Assembly (NCBI GenBank): GCA_964427505.1
Contig: CAYRUO010000008.1
Location: 1-64,000, forward strand
Direction: 5' to 3'
Origin: Thermanaerothrix sp034436175
Lineage (GTDB): Bacteria > Chloroflexota > Anaerolineae > Anaerolineales > Anaerolineaceae
DNA length: 64,000 bases
The notes beneath the pieces are model-generated. The model had not been told where the DNA came from. It saw only the letters and a list, made by a program, of their open reading frames with translations, and did no database searches. Positions within the stretch are counted from its first letter, which is position 1. Each line of letters begins with the position of its first letter. Both the position numbers and the translations under genes were made by a program. Below are positions 58,650 through 64,000 of the stretch, piece by piece.

Positions 58650-59721
58650 CCTCGTCGAGGCCGGCGGCCAATTGCTGTGCCTGATCGCGCAGTGCGAGTT
58701 CTTCGATGAACATATCCAGGTCGCCATCCATCACGGCCGGCAGGTTGTAAGATGAAAGGCCTATGCGATGATCGGTGACGCGGTTCTGCGGGTAGTTGTA
58801 GGTGCGGATTTTCTCGGCCCGCTCCCCTGTGCCAACCTGTGCCCGGCGGGTGGCGTCCAGTTCTTGCTGGCGTTTTTGCATTTCCATTTCATACAGGCGC
58901 GCGCGTAAGATGCTCATCGCCCGCAGGCGGTTTTGAAGTTGGGAACGTTCATCCTGGCAGGCAACGACAATCCCTGTCGGCAGGTGGGTAATGCGCACGG
59001 CGGTGGCATTTTTCTGGACGTTTTGCCCGCCCGCGCCGGCGGAGCGATAAACATCAATGCGTAGATCGGATTCGGGGATGTGGATATCCACCTCTTCCAC
59101 TTCGGCCAGAACAGCGACAGTGACGGTGGACGTATGGATGCGCCCCGAAGCCTCGGTCACCGGAATGCGCTGTACGCGGTGGACGCCTGACTCATATTTG
59201 AGGCGGGAATACGCTCCCTTTCCTTTGACCAAGAAGATGATTTCTTTGAATCCGCCGATACCAGTTTCGTTCTGTGAAAGGACCTCGACTTCCCAACCTT
59301 GGCGCTCGGCATAACGGGAATACATGCGGAATAGGTCGGCAGCAAATAGTGCTGCTTCTTCGCCTCCTGTGCCAGCGCGGATTTCCATAATGACGTTGCG
59401 CTCATCGCGGGGATCTTTGGGTAAGAGCAGGGCTTTGAGTTCACGCTCCAACTGTTCCAGGCGCGGCTCCAATTCCTCAATTTCCTGCTCCGCCAGTTCG
59501 CGGATCTCGGGATCATCGGAGTCGCGCAGTGCCCGGGCTTCTTCAAGGCGTTGTAGCGTCTGACGGTAGGCTTGCGAACGGGTGACGATTTCTTCGAGTT
59601 CGGCGCGTTCCTTCGCCAACTCCGCCGCCCGCTGGTAGTCATCCACGACTTGTTCCAGTAATTGGTTAATTTCGTTGTAGCGTGCTTCAATTAAAGCCAG
59701 TTTATCCAGCATATCCGACAT
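58624..59721 (-). CDS. prfA: Peptide chain release factor 1
   Basis: A 365-residue translation termination factor recognising UAA and UAG. The codon-recognition motif is PVTEASG (the PxT type of RF1) and the catalytic loop is GAGGQNVQKN. The C-terminal end has an acidic run (DEDDDDNNHR). It has the same strand as prmC, which starts within its final codons, as in E. coli. AAAGGATG precedes the ATG at 59721; ATG 59712 is an alternative. Confidence 0.96.
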   Translation of the reverse strand: MSDMLDKLALIEARYNEINQLLEQVVDDYQRAAELAKERAELEEIVTRSQAYRQTLQRLEEARALRDSDDPEIRELAEQEIEELEPRLEQLERELKALLLPKDPRDERNVIMEIRAGTGGEEAALFAADLFRMYSRYAERQGWEVEVLSQNETGIGGFKEIIFLVKGKGAYSRLKYESGVHRVQRIPVTEASGRIHTSTVTVAVLAEVEEVDIHIPESDLRIDVYRSAGAGGQNVQKNATAVRITHLPTGIVVACQDERSQLQNRLRAMSILRARLYEMEMQKRQQELDATRRAQVGTGERAEKIRTYNYPQNRVTDHRIGLSSYNLPAVMDGDLDMFIEELALRDQAQQLAAGLDEDDDDNNHR

Positions 59722-59825
59722 AATCGTTTCATCCTTTGAGGTTACCGCTCACCAATTATACCAAGGCGCTGAGGGTTACGAAGGCTTGGATCGCGAGTGA
59801 TGTGGTCACCGGGACTTAAGCGAGA

Positions 59826-59869
59826 GTTTACCAGTTCACAATTTTCTCTTAACCTTTTTGGGGTATCAT
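59826..59869 (+). promoter_or_regulatory. Possible PHO-box-like region before pstB
   Basis: GTTTACC (59826-59832), CACAATT (59837-59843) and CTTAACC (59848-59854) lie at 11-base steps upstream of a -10-like TATCAT (59864-59869). Phosphate-regulator boxes of many bacteria have this 11-base spacing, but the consensus of this lineage is unknown to me, so confidence is low. Confidence 0.3.
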
Positions 59870-59945
59870 TAAGACAACTGTGTGAAACCTGTGCCAGGGA
59901 TGCTTATTTCTTATGTGATAAAATTGGTGGCGGAGTTGATGCCTG

Positions 59946-60782
59946 ATGGAATCCAAACCTGACGCCCTTGTCCGTATTGCTACTCAGGCGCGTGCCTCGG
60001 TGACGCCCCCGACAACAAAAGATTACGCCATTGAAATGCGGAATGTGAATGTGTATTATGGATCCTTCCGCGCCGTTAAGGATGTGAATCTCCAAATCGA
60101 GGCGCGTAAGATTACCGCCATTATTGGCCCTTCGGGGTGCGGAAAAAGCACCGTGATCCGTTGTTTCAACCGCATGAATGAATTGATACCGGGCGCGCGT
60201 TTAACCGGTGAGGTTCTCTTTCACGGAAAAAACATTTATGACCCCGACGTGGATCCGGTCCAAGTGCGGCGGTTGATCGGGATGGTTTTTCAGAAGCCTA
60301 ATCCTTTCCCCAAGAGTATTTATGAGAATATCGCCTGGGGCGCCCGTATCAACGGTTACCGTGGAAACATGGATGAATTAGTCGAGGAATCTTTACGCCA
60401 GGCGGCATTGTGGGATGAGGTTAAGGATGATCTGCACAAAAATGCGCTGGCCCTCTCAGGCGGGCAACAGCAGCGTTTGTGTATCGCGCGCACGATTGCG
60501 GTTAAACCCGAGATTATCTTGATGGATGAACCCTGCTCGGCATTGGACCCTATTGCCACCTTGAAAATCGAAGATTTGATGCGGGAGTTAGCACGCGATT
60601 ATACAATTATTATTGTGACCCATAACATGCAGCAGGCCGCGCGGGTTTCGGATTACACGGCCTTTTTCACCGTAGATGAGGATCGCGCGGGCATCATGGT
60701 CGAATATGGACCGACAAACCAGATTTTCACCCGCCCGCGTGATCGCCGCACCGAAGATTACATCACCGGTCGCTTTGGGTAG
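59946..60782 (+). CDS. pstB: Phosphate ABC transporter ATP-binding protein PstB
   Basis: A 278-residue ABC ATPase. Walker A GPSGCGKST, the signature LSGGQQQRLCIAR and Walker B IILMDEPCSALDP are intact, and the insertion FNRMNELIPGARLTGEV is the PstB-specific region that follows the P-loop. PstB powers high-affinity phosphate import with PstS, PstC and PstA, which are not in this window. An N-terminal extension of about 30 residues is present. phoU follows 23 bases later, as is usual. Confidence 0.95.
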   Translation: MESKPDALVRIATQARASVTPPTTKDYAIEMRNVNVYYGSFRAVKDVNLQIEARKITAIIGPSGCGKSTVIRCFNRMNELIPGARLTGEVLFHGKNIYDPDVDPVQVRRLIGMVFQKPNPFPKSIYENIAWGARINGYRGNMDELVEESLRQAALWDEVKDDLHKNALALSGGQQQRLCIARTIAVKPEIILMDEPCSALDPIATLKIEDLMRELARDYTIIIVTHNMQQAARVSDYTAFFTVDEDRAGIMVEYGPTNQIFTRPRDRRTEDYITGRFG

Positions 60783-60805
60783 ACCTTAGAAAAAGGATAC
60801 TGTCC

Positions 60806-61489
60806 ATGCCTTTGCGAAACACGCTAACCCGCCAAATTGGTCAAATTCAGGATGAACTGCTTGTTTTGGGCAGCATGGTGGAACATGCGGCGTTGGGGGC
60901 AGTAGATGCTCTGAAACGTCGCGATGTAAAGGCAGCCAAGGCAATTTTTGAAGAGGATCAGCAAATCAATGAAAAGCGGTTTGCCATCGAGAACGCCATC
61001 TTGATCTTGATGGCGACCCAACAGCCGATGGCCCATGACTTACGCCAACTAGCGGCCATGTTAGAGGTAAACACCGAACTCGAACGTATCGGTGATTATG
61101 CCAAAGGAATTGCTAAGGTCACTATGCTCTTGGGTGATGCCGATATCCCCATCCCGATCCAAGAGATTGATCAGATGGCGCAGTTGGCGGTCTCGATGTT
61201 ACACCGTGCACTTGGGGCTTTTGTGGCCGAAGACGTAGCCACTGCACTTGAAATCCCCAAGGAAGACGACAAAGTAGACGAACTCTATAATGTGGTCTAT
61301 CGTCTGGTCGTCCAGACCATGATTAGTAACCCCGAAACGATTGATCTCGCTAACTTGCTCATGTGGGTGGCGCACAACTTGGAACGCATGGCGGATCGGG
61401 TAACCAACATCTGTGAGCGAACGGTTTTCTGCGCGACGGGGGAACTTTTTGAAGTCAACGGCATGGATGAGGATGATCTGAACGTTTGA
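60806..61489 (+). CDS. phoU: Phosphate-signalling protein PhoU
   Basis: A 227-residue all-helical cytoplasmic protein made of two three-helix bundles. The conserved metal-binding segments E/D-x-x-x-D (for example LERIGDYAKGIAK and LERMADRVTNICE) are both present. PhoU couples the Pst transporter to the PhoR sensor kinase. It is the last gene of the pstB-phoU unit and is followed by a strong terminator. Confidence 0.95.
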   Translation: MPLRNTLTRQIGQIQDELLVLGSMVEHAALGAVDALKRRDVKAAKAIFEEDQQINEKRFAIENAILILMATQQPMAHDLRQLAAMLEVNTELERIGDYAKGIAKVTMLLGDADIPIPIQEIDQMAQLAVSMLHRALGAFVAEDVATALEIPKEDDKVDELYNVVYRLVVQTMISNPETIDLANLLMWVAHNLERMADRVTNICERTVFCATGELFEVNGMDEDDLNV

Positions 61490-61511
61490 AGCCGCGGTTC
61501 TCGTCATTTTC

Positions 61512-61545
61512 ACCCCATAGGGGATCGCCCTATGGGGTAATTTTT
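61512..61545 (+). terminator. Terminator after phoU
   Basis: Perfect 11-bp inverted repeat ACCCCATAGGG (61512-61522) and CCCTATGGGGT (61528-61538) with a 5-base loop, then AATTTTT. Confidence 0.92.
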
Positions 61546-61566
61546 CCAGATTTGATCTGCTTAGGA

Positions 61567-61596
61567 TTGGTTCAAAAAGCACTCATGTTATATAAT
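61567..61596 (+). promoter_or_regulatory. Promoter of the kinase-CHAD unit
   Basis: TTGGTT (61567-61572), an 18-base spacer and a consensus TATAAT (61591-61596). The GTG start at 61648 follows a CAGGAG ribosome site. Confidence 0.65.
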
Positions 61597-61647
61597 AAAT
61601 TTGACTGATCAAGTTAAGATTGTCAGCAAAATCAACAGGAGTTAACC

Positions 61648-62457
61648 GTGTTAGTTCCGCATTCCTATCGAGGAAAACTGATTGTAGTAGAAGGCATTGA
61701 TGGGAGCGGTAAATCCACGCAGATTGACCTGCTCTATAAATGGCTCAAGGCACAAGGTAAATCGGTTCACTTCACCGAGTGGAACTCATCCCCGTTGGTC
61801 AAAAGCACGACTCGCTTGGGCAAGAAGGAAAAAATCTTTACCCCGACCACGTTCAGCCTGATCCAGGCAACCGATTTTGCCGACCGCTGGGAAAATTATT
61901 TGCTACCTTTACTCAAAGCAGGAGTGATCGTGTTGGCGGATCGGTATGCCTTTACCGCGTTTGCCCGCGATGTGGCACGGGGGGTAAACCGCAGTTGGGT
62001 GCGTAATTTATACGCTTTTGCCCCTCAGCCCGATCTGGTTTTTTACTTCCAAGTTCCGGTTAATGTTGCTGTGGAACGCATCCTTTCGGGCCGGGCCAAA
62101 CTTAAATACTACGAAGCCGGGATGGATTTAGGCCTTTCAGATAACAAAGTGACTAGTTTTCGCCTGTTCCAACAGCGGATTGTCAATGAATACGATGCGA
62201 TGATCGAAGAATTCGGTTTTACGGTGATTGACGGCACGCTTCCCGTAGAAACGCAACAAAATCTGGTGCGGAAAACGGTGCGCAAGTTGCTACGCGGTTG
62301 GGAGGGTTTGCCCACACCGGAAGTTCTGGCTCAGCGCGCGCGGGCGGTCTATAAAATGCGTCAATCGGAAACCGCCCAGGAAGAACTGGTGGGAGCAGGT
62401 GAGATCGTGGATGAAGCCGCAACCATTGCACCTACACCTCAGGAGGAGGCGGCATGA
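61648..62457 (+). CDS. Thymidylate-kinase-like P-loop kinase (first copy)
   Basis: A 269-residue P-loop kinase related to dTMP kinase. The P-loop EGIDGSGKSTQ is canonical, and the DRY motif lies in LADRYAFTAFARDVARG. A middle block YYEAGMDLGLSDN replaces the usual LID region, and the Ala/Glu/Pro-rich tail (about 220-269) is not part of classical enzymes. The GTG start follows a good promoter and CAGGAG site. The tandem copy and the neighbouring CHAD gene suggest a phosphate-related role, perhaps not dTMP synthesis. Confidence 0.8.
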   Translation: MLVPHSYRGKLIVVEGIDGSGKSTQIDLLYKWLKAQGKSVHFTEWNSSPLVKSTTRLGKKEKIFTPTTFSLIQATDFADRWENYLLPLLKAGVIVLADRYAFTAFARDVARGVNRSWVRNLYAFAPQPDLVFYFQVPVNVAVERILSGRAKLKYYEAGMDLGLSDNKVTSFRLFQQRIVNEYDAMIEEFGFTVIDGTLPVETQQNLVRKTVRKLLRGWEGLPTPEVLAQRARAVYKMRQSETAQEELVGAGEIVDEAATIAPTPQEEAA

Positions 62458-63143
62458 CCAAAGCGCAGTTCTACGGCGAGGGATTCCCTTACCTCAAACT
62501 CAAGGACATGCCCGGGCGGTTGATCGTTCTGGAGGGGAGCGATGGTGTAGGTCGATCCACCCAAATTCAGATGCTTCGTGAATGGCTAGAAGCGCAAGGC
62601 ATTGCAGTTTCGGATACGGGGCTCCGCCGTTCTCCGTTGACCCAACCTGGTTTGGATGCGGCGAAACAAGGACATACCTTCAGCCGTACTACCATGAGCC
62701 TTTTCTATGCGACCGATTTTGCCGACCGGCTGGAAAATCATATCATCCCTGCGCTTAAGGCGGGCTTTTTTGTTCTCTCGGATCGCTACTTTTTCTCGAT
62801 CATCGCTCGTGATGTAGTGCGGGGCGCGGATCCACAGTGGGCGCGTAAGGTCTATGGGTTTGCGCTCAAACCCGATGTGGTTTTCTACCTCAAAGCCGAC
62901 GTTGAAACCCTGGTCTCGCGCATTGTGCATGGCCGCGGGTTCGATTATTGGGAGTCGGGGATGGATGTGCGTTTTGCTGATAACATCTATGATAGTTTTT
63001 GCATTTATCAGTCCCTTCTGATTGCTCAGTTTGATGAGATGGCTAAGGAATATGGCTTTATCACGGTGGATGCCACCCGTCCGGTTAAGGATGTTTTTTC
63101 GGATCTACGTGATTACATCAAGACCCATTTGCTTCCAAAATAG
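62454..63143 (+). CDS. Thymidylate-kinase-like P-loop protein (second copy, Lys replaced by Arg)
   Basis: A 229-residue paralogue of the preceding gene, with which it overlaps by four bases (ATGA). It shares the FYATDFADR, LSDRYFFSIIARDVVRG and YWESGMDVRFADN blocks, but the P-loop reads EGSDGVGRSTQ: the invariant Lys that contacts the nucleotide phosphates is Arg. It may be a weak or regulatory partner forming a heterodimer with the first copy. A separate substrate is possible too. Confidence 0.8.
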   Translation: MTKAQFYGEGFPYLKLKDMPGRLIVLEGSDGVGRSTQIQMLREWLEAQGIAVSDTGLRRSPLTQPGLDAAKQGHTFSRTTMSLFYATDFADRLENHIIPALKAGFFVLSDRYFFSIIARDVVRGADPQWARKVYGFALKPDVVFYLKADVETLVSRIVHGRGFDYWESGMDVRFADNIYDSFCIYQSLLIAQFDEMAKEYGFITVDATRPVKDVFSDLRDYIKTHLLPK

Positions 63144-63194
63144 CCAGGTGCTTAGGGTCAGGGCAGGGGTGGAGGGCTGAGGGTCAAGGGACAA

Positions 63195-64000
63195 ATGCCA
63201 GAAATCTGGTTACTGCGCGGTTACGGCAGTGAAATTTTGCTAAAACATCTTAAAGGGTTGGTGGGGGAAATTGAAGGCGTGCGTGCGAATACGGATATCG
63301 AGCCAGTTCACCGCATGCGGGTTGCTTGCCGCCGCTTGCGCAGTTTATTGCCCGTTTTCGGCCCATATCTTGCGCCCAAGCGCTATAAACGCTGGCGGCG
63401 AGCATTCCGTAAACTCGGACGCGCTCTAGGGAGCGCTCGAGATACGGATATCCACATTGAACGCGTCAAGACTTTTTTGCAAGAGGTGGGAAAAAGAGAA
63501 CGCCCTGGCATAGCGCGCTTGTTACTGCGCCTTATGCAACAGCGCTCGGCACTGCAGGTGGATGTACTTGATGCTCTGGTAGCATTCGAGCAGAGCGGGG
63601 TGGCCGATGAGATGCGCGAGGTTTTAGTCCCCTTGGCGGCAATGGTAAAGGGGATGACCTGGTCATTGGTTGCAGATGCGGGTTTGTCAGAGTTGGCCCG
63701 GCAGACCATACGCGAGCGTCTATCTGATTTTCTTGCGCTTCAGGCTTACGTGGAGCGTCCCGAATGCGTCAATGAACTACACCTGATGCGAATCCGAGCC
63801 AAACATCTGCGTTATACCCTGGAAGCCTTTAGTCCTTTATATGGAGACTCTCTCAAACCGTATGTTCAAGCGGCTCGAACATGTCAAGAACTGTTGGGTG
63901 CGGTCCATGATCTGGATGTTTGGTTGCTCTATTTGCCCGAGTTCTCGATCCAAGAATACGAACGGACGTTATCCTACTACGGACACGTCCGCCCGTTTGC
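63195..64000 (+). CDS. CHAD-domain protein, partial (runs off the window)
   Basis: An open frame of at least 268 residues from ATG 63195 to the end of the window. It has the histidine/arginine repeats of CHAD (conserved histidine alpha-helical domain): EPVHRMRVACRRLRS near the start, ELHLMRIRAKHLRYTLEAF near residue 200, and LGAVHDLDVW. CHAD domains bind inorganic polyphosphate through basic surfaces. It follows the two kinase genes after 51 bases, so all three are likely in one operon downstream of pstB-phoU. Confidence 0.88.
   Translation, partial: MPEIWLLRGYGSEILLKHLKGLVGEIEGVRANTDIEPVHRMRVACRRLRSLLPVFGPYLAPKRYKRWRRAFRKLGRALGSARDTDIHIERVKTFLQEVGKRERPGIARLLLRLMQQRSALQVDVLDALVAFEQSGVADEMREVLVPLAAMVKGMTWSLVADAGLSELARQTIRERLSDFLALQAYVERPECVNELHLMRIRAKHLRYTLEAFSPLYGDSLKPYVQAARTCQELLGAVHDLDVWLLYLPEFSIQEYERTLSYYGHVRPF

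Noticed and set aside
1..64000. CRISPR arrays, insertion sequences, prophage or integrated elements
   Set aside because: No regularly spaced direct repeats, transposase, integrase or attachment-site duplications were found; the only tandem repeat is the coding one at 3694-3819.

Overview
The window looks like chromosomal DNA of a member of the Chloroflexota, most likely class Anaerolineae. This is inferred from gene content, not from a marker-gene comparison. The supporting features are a MalT-like ATPase regulator ending in a BTAD domain, a geranylgeranyl-reductase-family flavoprotein beside complex I genes, a fused two-domain EcfA ATPase, a PucC/BCD-family transporter, a short form of prolyl-tRNA synthetase, mixed TTG/GTG/ATG starts and several apparently leaderless genes. 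There are no insertion sequences, prophage genes or CRISPR arrays. Most of the window is dense housekeeping DNA.

Region 1-5.6 kb is the most unusual part. After the 3' end of a tRNA-Val come a 1079-residue STAND/TPR/BTAD transcription activator, a strongly promoted 56-residue peptide made of four perfect PQASGDGVR repeats joined by Arg-Ser, a transcription-terminator-like hairpin, a 100-residue protein resembling nitrile-hydratase-type RiPP leader domains, and a GAF/HD-GYP protein. Together they suggest an undescribed peptide-signalling or small-peptide system. Regions 5.7-19.4 kb hold a secreted HtrA-like protease, tRNA-Arg(GCG), surE, an IscR-like Rrf2 regulator divergent from a thioesterase, an M42 peptidase, clpC-radA, a PucC-like carrier, holA, radC, alaX and a CAU tRNA. 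Regions 19.4-30 kb hold an ADP-forming acyl-CoA synthetase, an ECF vitamin transporter set, an MFS carrier, DUF2892/thioredoxin proteins, an FTR1 iron permease and a geranylgeranyl-reductase-family enzyme.

Regions 30-42 kb form an energy block. nuoA-H-J-K-L-M-M-N encodes only the membrane-arm genes of complex I plus a duplicated NuoM. atpI/Z-B-E-F follows, ending in a b subunit with a delta-like tail. The peripheral-arm genes of complex I and the F1 genes are not in the window. The block closes with a terminator and a murE-like ligase. Regions 43.6-49.6 kb (minus strand) carry LOG-proS-HEAT-like protein and rpsO-pnp, with an 80-nt hairpin in the pnp leader like the RNase III-processed leader of Escherichia coli. 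Regions 49.6-59.7 kb hold an EF-G paralogue, a DHH-CBS-tRNA nucleotidyltransferase fusion, moeB-rhodanese, a PIG-L deacetylase and prfA-prmC.

Region 59.9-64 kb is a phosphate-themed cluster: pstB, phoU, two overlapping thymidylate-kinase-like genes (the second with Arg in place of the P-loop Lys) and a CHAD-domain gene cut by the window edge.
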